25,837 bases of DNA, from positions 438,603 to 464,439 of the forward strand of contig KQ481962.1 of NCBI GenBank assembly GCA_001430745.1, read 5' to 3'. A program made the translations under genes and the position numbers. Source of the stretch: Auxenochlorella pyrenoidosa (lineage: Eukaryota; Chlorophyta; Trebouxiophyceae; Chlorellales; Chlorellaceae). Shown here one piece after another: positions 10,737 through 19,718 of the stretch (the stretch's first letter is position 1; each line of letters opens with the position of its first letter). The notes beneath the pieces were generated by a model. It searched no databases. It was given only the letters and a program-made list of their open reading frames with translations, and was not told the DNA's origin.

Positions 10737-11243
10737 CAACAACTTGCTGGCAGCCCTCAAACTCGCTCAAGAGGGTGTTTCTTAGGCGGCCTTTCGTGCT
10801 GGGGGGTGGTGCGGCCGAGCAGCACTGCTGAGCAGCGCTGCAGAGGGTTCAAATGTTTCTATTTTGTGTTCTGCCCATTCCATCCCGAACAACATGTGTC
10901 GGTTGGTACAGCATCAACAATCGCCTCCCACCACCATCCACGGTTCTGCAGCGAGGGCATGAGAAAGAGGAGACGAGCAGGCACGATGCACGCTTTGATG
11001 AAAAGAAGGCTCCCTGTGCTCTTCACATTTTGCATTCGGTTGTCTTTAGCCTTGAAAAGAAAGTGTTGGTCGCCGAAGACCAGGGTGTGCTCCTCTAACG
11101 CGACCCTCTCCCGGTGTTCTAGTCCAGACCTCAGCCGTGGGGTCCTAGGCTGCTGCAAGCCCCTGTCAGATGCCCCACAGCACAGCTGAGGCCGGCAGGC
11201 TGCAACCGAGGGCCAAACTTTGAGGCAGCAGCCCTGGGTTGGG
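10737..11243. other. Intergenic region upstream of the zinc-finger gene
   Basis: About 500 nt without a recognisable gene. The stretch 10840-11110 is clearly less GC-rich than its surroundings (for example TTCTATTTTGTGTTCTGCCC), which suits a promoter or 5' leader. Short open frames here resemble nothing known. An untranslated or small coding first exon of the downstream gene could lie here but I cannot define one. Confidence 0.4.
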
Positions 11244-13565
11244 ATGCAACAGCAGCGCCAAGGGCGCCGCAAGCAATCCTGCCCCGAGCACCTGCCAAGG
11301 CGCCCCGAAAGGTCCCTAGGGAATATTGACAGCAGGGGCGGCGGCACCGGCCTGCAGAAGGCGCCACCTGCTGCTGCTGCAGCAGTAAGGGCGGGTAATT
11401 CTAAATGTCAGCAGCAGGTGGAGCAGCAGCAGACAACCACAGGAGGTGCACAGCTGGCAGCTGAACAAGTGACAGAGGCTGTCACCGAGCTGGCTGGTGG
11501 CGGTGGCAGCGCCTCAGCGCTCACGGATGCTGCTGTGCAGGAGGCCCAGCAGCAGCGGCATGCAGATCGGGAGACAGTTGAGGAGGGGGGAGCGGTAGGG
11601 CAGCTGGTGTGCTCCCACTGCGGCAGCGTCACATCTGGGAGTGGCCGGTGGGCACGCCACCCGACCACTCGTGAGCGGCTCTGCTGCTCTTGCCGCCAGT
11701 ACATGCGCAACCACGGCGGCGAGGAGAAGCCGCTGGGCGTGCGCTGCCTGCGCTGCGCCAGCAGCAGCCCCGGTCCTCGCTCAAACTGGCAGCAGCACCC
11801 CACCACCGGCCAGCGCTGGCTGTGCAAGCCCTGCTTCCTTGCAGCGCGGCGGCAGGCACGGCAAGCCAGCGGGCAGCAGGCGTACAGGCAGCCGGAGGGG
11901 CAGGGCAAGGGGCAGCATGATAGGCAGCAGGCAGGTGGCAGGAGCAGCGGTCAGCCTGAGCGGCGGTGCCGGGAGTGCCACGCCAGCAGCCCTGGCCGCA
12001 GCATGGGAGCAGACTGGCACCAGCACCCAGCAGCAGCGCTGGAGTGGCTGTGCGAGGGCTGCTTCAGAGGGGGTGTGCAGCAGCGGCGGCACAGGCGGCT
12101 GCTTGAGGCGAGACAGGGGGATGCTGCGTTCAAGCCACCAGCTGCACACTGGTCCAGCCACAAGGCGCCAGCAGACGAGAGCGCGCCAGCTGCAGCGCAA
12201 GGTAAGCGGCAGGCAAAGCGCCTCGCTCAGGGTGGCAATGCTGATGATGGCAGGGCAGGTGCAAAGCGTCAGAGGCAGCACAGCCCAGCAAAGCGCGGAC
12301 TGCAGCAGTCGCAGCAGCCAGGCGGCGAGGTCGAGGAAGCTGAAGGGGTGGAGGAGGGAGGGGATGCCCTGCAGGCAGCACCCCGCCAGCAGGAGCCCCA
12401 GCAGACCCCAGACCTGTTTTCGCTGCTGCTGGAGACTGCACAAGTGCCTGCAGCAGCAGCCTGCGGCCTCACCCCCGAGCTGGCTACCTCCTACTGTGAG
12501 CAGCTGGATGGGCTCTCCGCCAAGCAACGCACTGCCAAGGTGGGGGTAAAGGTGTGCAGTTGGACACGCGTGCCACCGAAGCCAGCACCGAGGTGGCAGA
12601 GTTGGGCTTTGCCTGGCCTGGTGCTGTCGCGCCTCATATGCCATGCTAACCTTTTTGACCTTTCCTGATGCAACCTTTCCTAGCTTCCCCCTGCAGGAGG
12701 GCCGCCTGCGCCAGCTGCTGAGGTATGGGCTGCACAGCACGGCGCAGCAGGTCATGTCGGCCGCTCTGCAGCCAGCAAGCCACAGCGTCCCGAGCGGCGC
12801 TGCCATGCAGCAGCCACCAGGTATGACGGCGAGGCCGGCAGCAGCAGGAGGCGGTGACCTGCCGCCGACCCCGCAGCCACTGCAGGCCCAGCCTGATTGC
12901 AGCAGTGCTGAAGCGATTGGGCAGCCACCTCAGCAGCCTCAGCCGCAGGCCCAGATGTCAGGGGCCCAGCACCAGCCTCAGCAGGCTCAGCAGGCGTCCG
13001 CAGAGCCCACGCAGGCTGCGCATGTGCAGCAGGCCCAGCAGGCCCAGCAAACAGATGCAGAGCCACAGCAGGCACGGCAGGGCTTGTTTCACCTGCTCAT
13101 GCATGCCGCGCGCTCAGCTGCCGGCACTGACGCCGGCCTCACCCCCGAGCTGGCCGCCTCCTTCATGATGCTCATGCACAGGCTGCCGCCTGGCGAGCGA
13201 GAAGAGAAGGTGCGCTGCATTATATTACATACACTGACTGCATGTAAGGTGTGCTGTGCACATTGATTTTAGGTTGGCTGGACAAACTCGCATGGCTGCC
13301 TGCTGCTGATGGCAGGCAGCCAGTGCTGGAGCGCCTTCCTAGGTTGCTCACACTCATTCCGTCCCGCCTGTCCCTGCAGGAGACCGAGCTGCGCTCGCTG
13401 CTGGGTGGGGCCTGCACGGCGCAGCAGCACAGGCCATTGCCGCAGCGCTGCACTACGGGCCCCCGCCGGCAGGGGCTGCGCCCTGAAGCGGTGGCCAGCC
13501 ACGAAGTGCGTGGCAGGTGCCTCTGGCAGCGGGCGATGCTAATTGCTGGCGCAGGCTCAGCTTGA
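11244..13565 (+). CDS. GATA-like multi-zinc-finger protein with GLTPELA modules; frameshift in last exon
   Basis: Exons 11244-12539, 12697-13209 and 13380-13565; 664 aa as read. The start is the first ATG in frame; upstream exons cannot be excluded. After a Gln/Ala-rich leader come three Cys4 fingers: C-x2-C-x20-C-x2-C from residue 123, ending in CRQYMRNHGGEEKP, which resembles the helix after GATA fingers; C-x2-C-x22-C-x2-C (SSSPGPRSNWQQHPTTGQRW); and C-x2-C-x24-C-x2-C. Basic clusters GKRQAKRLAQ and GAKRQRQ look like a nuclear localisation signal. Two C-terminal modules of about 70 aa (from residues 390 and 561) share LFxLL...GLTPELA...K|E..L..LL, and each has a phase-0 intron at the same point. 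In the last exon the frame slips within CTGGGTGGGG (13401-13411): the other frame gives GLHGAAAQAIAAALHYGPP and stops at 13486, matching the minus-strand paralogue. Likely a nuclear DNA-binding protein; this is inference. Confidence 0.75.
11605..13486 (+). repeat. Inverted duplication, left arm
   Basis: From the first zinc finger to the C-terminal module this segment is homologous, in inverted orientation, to 19719-21980. The order of fingers, basic region, two GLTPELA modules and their two introns is the same in both. The best-conserved part is 12164-12290, which is nearly identical at nucleotide level to 20959-21084 read on the other strand. The left arm lacks one finger pair that the right arm has. 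Confidence 0.85.
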
Positions 13566-14140
13566 GCCGGAGAGGCAATCACAGCCTCTTTTGCGCATTG
13601 TCATCTTCCTGCCATATTCCTGAAACCCACACTACCTTGCTCACCGCATCTGCTGCCTTTGCCACCTCTCCTGCGATTTAGGGAATCCTCAGTTACATCC
13701 CTGCCACCTAGCATCTTGCTGATCTGCATGATTTTGCCCTGACTTAGTCTTGTTTATTTGTTGTGTGCACATGTTGTTGCTTGTGAAACAGATGTCTCGA
13801 AGGGCAAACTGCATGCCCTCCAATGGGGCCCAGGATACTTGTTCAGAGGACTTCCGCCCTTCACCGCTGGTGCGGCGGTCGGCATTAGCATGCCAAGGCC
13901 ATGCTTGCAGCGCCGTTGTTGTTCCTGCAACTTTGCACATCCAGGCTCCTCCGCCCGCGCACAGCCAGGCGCACTGGCCAGCTGTGAACGAACATCGGCC
14001 TCCTAGCCGTCCGGTTGTGAAGCCATACCAGCTCGCAACTTGTTTGTCGCGCGATCAGCCTGCGATTTGTGACTTTTTAGCCAGGCGGCTGGCGATGGCG
14101 CTGTCCATTGCTTGAGCGCGCGCAGCCCGCCGAACAGAAC
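13566..14140. other. Intergenic region, zinc-finger gene to MFS gene
   Basis: About 575 nt that must contain the 3' UTR of the zinc-finger gene and the promoter of the transporter. It is relatively AT-rich between 13590 and 13800 (TCTTGTTTATTTGTTGTGTG). I see no exon, RNA gene or TGTAA motif. Confidence 0.45.
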
Positions 14141-17100
14141 ATGGACAGGGAGGGCAGTCACACTGTGGCAGTAAAGCGGGCCGCTGCCCACCTCGCCGCA
14201 GAGAACGATCCGGAGCTGGCGGTGAGTTCCTGCCGTCGCTGCCGCACGGCCACCACGTCGCTGCACGTGATGCACTCTTCTGTTGCTCTGCTCATCTGCA
14301 CGGGCAGTAGCTTGCGCCCGTGCTCATCGCTGATGTGGTGCGGCCTCATCATTGGCACAGGATGAGGCAGTTGACCCGGATGTCGTCACCCGCAAGCTGA
14401 ACAACCACCTGGTGCCCTGGTGCGCGCCCGAAGGGCACGCAGTGCTGTGCCGCAGCGCGCCTGTAGTCGCCCCGCATGGCAGGCACTGCTGTCCCCCCCG
14501 CTAGCCGCTCACAGTGCTGCTCATAAACCCTTATCATGCACATTGCATTGTACCGCCGCTGGGCCGCGCCGCGCCCGCAGGCTCTTCTCGCTGGGCGTGC
14601 TGTGCTACCTGGACCGCACCAACCTGTCGTTTGCGGCGCTGGAGCTGAACCGCGACCTGGGGCTCAGCTGCTCCACCTACGGCCTGGGCGCCGCGCTCTT
14701 CTTCGTGTCGTACGCCCTCTTCCAGATGTGGGTGCCTGGGGTGGTGGGGGGGGGGGGGGACCGGGTCTGGGCGGGGGGCAAAGCTGAGGATGCAAAGGCC
14801 GCCTGGCTGTGGTGCATACTGGCAAGAGCTGCAGGGTCAATGCAGGGTGAAACAGTCCCCATGCTCTGCGTCGGCGCTGAGCTGTGCATGCCACTGCCCC
14901 TGCTGGGTGCTGCAGGCCCAGCACGCTGGTGTGCGCGCGGCTGGGGGCGCCCATCTGGCTGTCGGCCAACATCGTGGCCTGGGGCGCAGGTGAGCAGTGC
15001 TGCACAGCTCGCTGCTGCCCTGCACCCGACGCCGGTTGCGCCATCAGCCCTGCGTGTCGGCCCTGACGGGTCATTCAGCAGCTGACTGCTGCCTGTTGAC
15101 ATCATGCTGCCCTCCCTCCTCCTCATGTGCCGCCCACAGTGGCCTGCCTGTTTGCCGCCGCCAACAGCGTGCCGGCCTTCCTGGCCCTGCGCTTCCTGCT
15201 GGGCGCCACCGAGAGCGCAGCATTCCCGGGGTGGGTGGGTGCGTGCGCTCGGGGCGCCTTGGGCGGGGCAGAGCCGTCGCCTGCTGACCAGCACGTGCAG
15301 GCTGCAGAACGGCGCAAGCAGGAGTGCAGGGAAGCTGGCATTCTACCTGCACGTTTCGGCACCACGGGCTTTCCTCCCCATGTGCGGGGACCCCACCCCA
15401 CCCCCCACCCCCGCCCCTCCCTGTGCACAGGATGTGGTATCACCTCTCCTTGTTCTACCCCGCCAACACCTCGGAGCCGGCCCACGGCGGCGCCGCGCCC
15501 ACCGGGCTGGGCGCCGCATACGCCAAGGTGGCGTCCTGCACCGCCCTGGCCCAGGTGCTGGGCGCCCCGCTGGCGGCCGCCATCCTGGCCATGGATGGCC
15601 TGGCGGGGTTGCGCGGCTGGCAGTGGCTGTTCCTGCTGGAGGGGGCGGCCACGGTGGTGTTTGGCGCGGCGCTGCGCTTTGGGCTGGCGCCCTCGCCGGC
15701 CAAGGCGCGCATGCTGACCCACGCCGAGCGCGAGTGGCTAGTGGGGCGGCAGGCGCGCGCGGCGGCGGCGGGCAGTGCCAGCGCCGGGCGCGAGGGCGGC
15801 GGCGGCGGCCTGCTGGCAGCCCTCAAGCGGCAGCTGGGTGAGCGCATGATGAAGGCTGCTGCTCTGCATCCGTGGAGATCCCGCTGACTGGGGCCGGTCG
15901 GTGTTTGCGGTCAGTGTTTGCAGCTGTGCAACATTGAGTCTTGCCCTGTTTGGCCCGCCCAGCCCAGCTTTCTGCCCATCCCGCAAGCCGCACACCTTGT
16001 GCAACCTGAGCCTGCTGCCTCCCTGCAGGCGTGGTGCGCGACTGGCGCATTCTTTGGATGGCGGGCTGCTGGCTGCTGGTGGCGGCGGTCATGTTTGGCA
16101 TGGTGCGTGCCTGCAAGGCCAGCGTCGGTGGCTCTGTAGCTTTGCTCTGCCTGCTGCAGGTGCAGTGATGGTCAGGTGTGCTACACTTAATTTGTCGCCT
16201 GGCCTCGGTTTCTCCTCCCCTGCTGCCCGCAGACCTTCTTCATGCCTCTGCTGGTGGCCGCTATGTTCTCCGATGCCAGAGGCCTGGGCGGCAGCGCAGC
16301 CGGCTCTGGCCACCACGGTGGCTGCAGCGGCGGCGGGCACGGCCCGCAGACGGCGGCTGACAAGCACCGCAGCGTGCTCGTCGCTCTGGCCTCTGCCATC
16401 CCCTTTATCGCGGCAGCCATCGGCATGAACATCAACGCCCGACTGGCAGAGAGGGCCAACGAGCGGCACCGCCACGCTGGCATGCCCATCCTGCTGGCGG
16501 GCGCCACGCTGGCAGTCACCCCTCTGGCGCTGCGCTTTGTGGGGCCGGGCCTGGCCTTCACCTGCCTCAGCCTGGCGGCCGGCTTCTGCTGGAGTTTTCA
16601 TGGTGGGCGGGCAGGCAGGGCGGGGCTGTCGCAACGCGGCGGTCAAAGCGCATTTTGAGCATCGGTGTAGCCTAGCCTGCACCGTTCTGCAGCTTGTCAT
16701 TCAATCGGCCTGTCTAAGGCAAACCATGGCCTTGCTGTCTGTCGAGCTTGCCAGGCTCCTTGGTGACGCGTCTTGCGTGATCTCGCCTGCCTGCCGCATA
16801 CCACCCGAAACCCTGTGCCCTTCACCCTCCCTCCCTGCAGGCCCCTTCTTCTCCTGGCCGGCAGTGTTCCTGTCTGGGGAGCAGGCTGCAGCGGGCTTTG
16901 CCTTCATCAACTCTGTCGGAGCAGGCAAGGCCCGTCCCTGCAGTGCTTGGCATGCGCTGGTGTCTGCCAGCAGCTGCCTCATGTTCCCCAGACACTGGGC
17001 TCACGCACCTAGCCACATTGTGTCTGGGGTGCTACCCCCCTGTCTGCTGCACGTCAAAGCCCTGCCTGGCCCTGCCCATGTGTGACAAGCCTGGATCCGC

Positions 17101-17615
17101 CTCCGTGCGCCTCTCATGCCCCTGCAGTCGGCGGCTTCATTGGGCCCTACCTGCTGGGCCGGCTGTCGGACCGCGCAGACGGCGGCTTCACGGCTGCCAT
17201 GGTCATGCTGGCGTGCTTCCTGGGCGCCAGCGGCACCTGCCTGCTGCTCTTCCCCGCCCCAGGGCAGCGCCCCAGCGATGGGGCCAGGGACTGGGAGCAG
17301 GCCAGTGATGATGATAGTGGCAGCCAGGTTGGCCTTCAAGGCGCGGTAGCCAGTGATGGCGCAGCAGAGGATGAAGAGGGCGCGCCTCTTGCCGGCGGCC
17401 GCAGCAGCGGCGAGCATGCGGTCTGGGGCGGTGCGGCAGCAGATGAGGGCGAGGGGCGCTCGCAGTGGCGGCAGCAGCAGTGGGAGCTGCAGCGGGAGCG
17501 GCTCAGAGGCGCTGGCAGCGGCAGCAGCCGCAGCCGCAGCCTCAGCCGGAAGGGCAGCCGCGGCGAAATGGAGTTCCAGCCCATCCTGCCTGCGCAGGGC
17601 GACCGCTCCTCGTGA
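14141..17615 (+). CDS. MFS transporter, anion:cation symporter (ACS) type
   Basis: Ten exons: 14141-14221, 14361-14419, 14581-14727, 14916-14989, 15140-15230, 15431-15837, 16029-16102, 16233-16602, 16841-16924 and 17128-17615; 1875 nt, 624 aa, phases consistent. Intron 9 is GC-AG (GCAG|GCAAGG). About 12 hydrophobic segments are visible. TM1 carries the ACS signature (LGVLCYLDRTNLSFAALELN); then FFVSYALFQMPSTLVCARLG, FLALRFLLGATESAAFPG, a central cytoplasmic loop (about residues 270-330), and FINSVGAVGGFIGPYLLGRL in TM11. ACS members move organic anions (tartrate, galactonate, phthalate, 4-hydroxyphenylacetate, some vitamins) with protons or sodium; the substrate here is not readable. Unusual features: a His/Gly-rich insert after TM7 (GSGHHGGCSGGGHG) and a Ser/Arg/Gly-rich cytosolic tail of about 115 residues. 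No clear plastid transit peptide; plasma membrane is plausible. It lies between two inverted zinc-finger paralogues. Confidence 0.92.
14746..14759. repeat. Poly-G run of 14
   Basis: Homopolymer inside intron 3 of the MFS gene, shortly after the donor. It is non-coding and probably an unreliable length in the assembly. Confidence 0.9.
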
Positions 17616-17879
17616 TCCCTGGCGGCTGGCCGGTGTGTACTCTGGCCAGAGCTTCTCATGCTGTGCAGTGGATATAGGGAGGTATATACACTGACTTCCA
17701 GGGTCGGACTGTTTGAGAACTGCGTGTCCGGTAATGTGCAAACAACAGTCAAGCCATGGAGTTGGCTGCACGCCTGAAGCTGGTCGTGCACTCAAGCTCG
17801 ACTCCAACATGTGATGATGCTCTGCCAGCCATTGCAGTCCAATGGAGGCTGCAGCATTGATCTCCGCCACCGGGCCAGT

Positions 17880-19129
17880 TCAGATTGCTACGCTGCCGCG
17901 CAGGGTCAGCGCGCCACTAGTGGGATCAAGCGCCAGCTCCACCTCCCCGCCCTCCCGCATCCTGCACCACCCGTACAGCTCCTGCGGCGCGGGGAAGGGT
18001 CGGTTTGATGTCGTGGCGAGGAAAGCGTGGTGAAGTGCGGGTACGGCTGCTCTCTCAGCGTGTCAGTCTTTCCACGCTGCAGCCGAGGGCATCTCTCACC
18101 AGGCTGTCCATCTGCACAGGCATGTGCAGCTGCAGCCCAAGGGCCGGGATGCCCAGCTTGGGCACGTGGTGGCGCTGCGTGATGCGAACGCCCCCGGCTG
18201 CGGGCAAGGAGCAGGGCCAGGGAGGGGAGTGGTTTGCAATCCCCCGCTGGGTTTGAGGTTGCACACCACCCCAGGCAGCGCCGCAGCACTGCCAGTGTTT
18301 GGGGACAGCAAGCGGGGGCAAGAGCATCCCCGTTACTACAGCGCCAGCAAGGCAGGCAGTTCCTCTCCACCTGTGGTGTTGCCAGCCTCCCGGTGCTCCA
18401 CCTCCAGGCTCAGCTGCAGCACTTGCTGCACGCGTGGCTGCACCAGGCACAGGCTGCGGCCGCCACGCCCATCGGCCACCAGCTGCGCCTGCGCCAGGTC
18501 AAAAGTGAACGCCCCCTGTGCATGCCAGCAGATGTTGGGGGTGTCTGCAGGGTACTCGGGATGAGGGGAGCGGTGTGCATGGTGTCAACAATTTGGAATC
18601 CTGAGTGAGCAAGCCGAGTTGACACACATCCGGTGCCATCCACTTGATCTGGCTCAAGCTCACCGCGGGGAGTCACACCCAGGCCCAGGGATGCAGTGGT
18701 GCGGCACACCGCTCGTGAGCTGTCTGCCAGCGTGCTGAGCGGCACTCCTCGCCCGCTGGCAACAGCATTCACGCCCTCCACCTCGGCCACGGCACGGGCG
18801 GCCATGCCAGCATGCAGCACTGCAGGGGACAGGGGTAGGCTCAGAGTCTGGAACAACTCAGGACTTGTTGCATCGTTCTACATCCTAGCTGGTGCAGTGT
18901 GCAGCAGGCGTCATGCAAGGAAAAAGGCGGCCACACCTGTCCAGCTGTCTGCGCCGATCCACCTGCGGCGCAGGTGGCGCCTGAACACGTCCCTGCCTGC
19001 AGTGATGGCGCCGCCGGCCGCCTGGGCGTTGTAGACAAAGGTAGCACCGTTACGGAAGCGGTATGTGAGCTCAGTGCCCTCATTGGTTCCGGCGCTCAGG
19101 GTCAGAGAGCCAGTGGCGAAACGTGTCAT
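17880..19129 (-). CDS. Uncharacterised beta-rich protein
   Basis: Five exons on the minus strand: 19129 to 18997 or 18937, 18819-18664, 18544-18371, 18197-18100 and 17981-17880 (stop TGA); phases agree for both choices of exon 1. A GC donor at 18996 gives 220 aa; a GT donor at 18936 gives 240 aa. The sequence alternates short polar/apolar strands rich in Gly, Thr, Ala and Val (FATGSLTLSAGTNEGTELTY, MAARAVAEVEGVNAVASG, GAFTFDLAQAQLVADGRGG, VLQLSLEVEHREAG, LGIPALGLQLHMPVQM, GEVELALDPTSGALTLRGSV). This pattern suits a beta-barrel, for example an organelle outer-envelope pore, but no family was recognised and the idea is speculative. No signal or transit peptide stands out. It is convergent with the MFS gene (264 nt between stops) and lies downstream of the MBD gene in the same direction. 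Confidence 0.7.
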
Positions 19130-19718
19130 TGCGGTCCCTCTGGGCGTCGCTGAGCAGGACTGAAAGAGCAGATGCCTTGCGCAAAGCAAGAGCAGCAAGA
19201 GCAGCGGTGGCAGTGGCTCAAGTCGAGGGTTCAAGCTGCCAGCTGAAGGGTGGCGAAAGGTTGCGTGCAGATATCCCTCGACCTTTGGTGAGCAGACCTG
19301 GAACCTCGCAGGCGACGTGATCGAAGCAAGCTTTTGCCGGGAACAAGCACAGTGCACAGCGCAGCGTGGAAGCCGACCGGTCACTGCGCAGCATGCACAA
19401 CCTCATACTTCCATTTCCTCTGCGTTCTGCCTTGGAAGAGGAGTGTGCCTGTACAGTAGGTTGCAACGAGCAGAGCGAGCATTACTTTACGCAAGCATGG
19501 GATGCACAAAGATTCGCTACTGATGGAGAGCGCGAAAGGAAGTAGTTAGGAAGGAAGCCAAGGTAAAGGACATGCTGCGGGCGCACAGTTGACCTGGCTG
19601 AGCAAACCAATCGGGCATAGTGGCAAATTGCGCCCCTGCGTATGACGGCATAGGATCGTGGTTCACAGCCTGCACTGCTGGCCCGAGCTCAGCCAGCTGT
19701 CGCCATCGGCGCTGCCAC
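19130..19718. other. Intergenic region between two minus-strand genes
   Basis: About 590 nt holding the 3' UTR of the MBD gene and the promoter of the beta-rich gene. The frame of the downstream gene stays open upstream of its ATG to 19384, but that part (a Leu run and no homology-like content) does not look coding. No TGTAA on the minus strand was found apart from the one overlapping the MBD gene's own stop. Confidence 0.4.

Noticed and set aside
10838..10860. GGTTCAAAT resembling a tRNA T-loop
   Set aside because: The flanking bases do not form the five-pair T stem and no acceptor or anticodon arm fits around it.
13380..13565. Explaining the last-exon frame change in the plus zinc-finger gene by a different acceptor
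   Set aside because: The first eight codons (ETELRSLL) are themselves conserved in the phase-0 frame, so no single splice choice can give both conserved halves.
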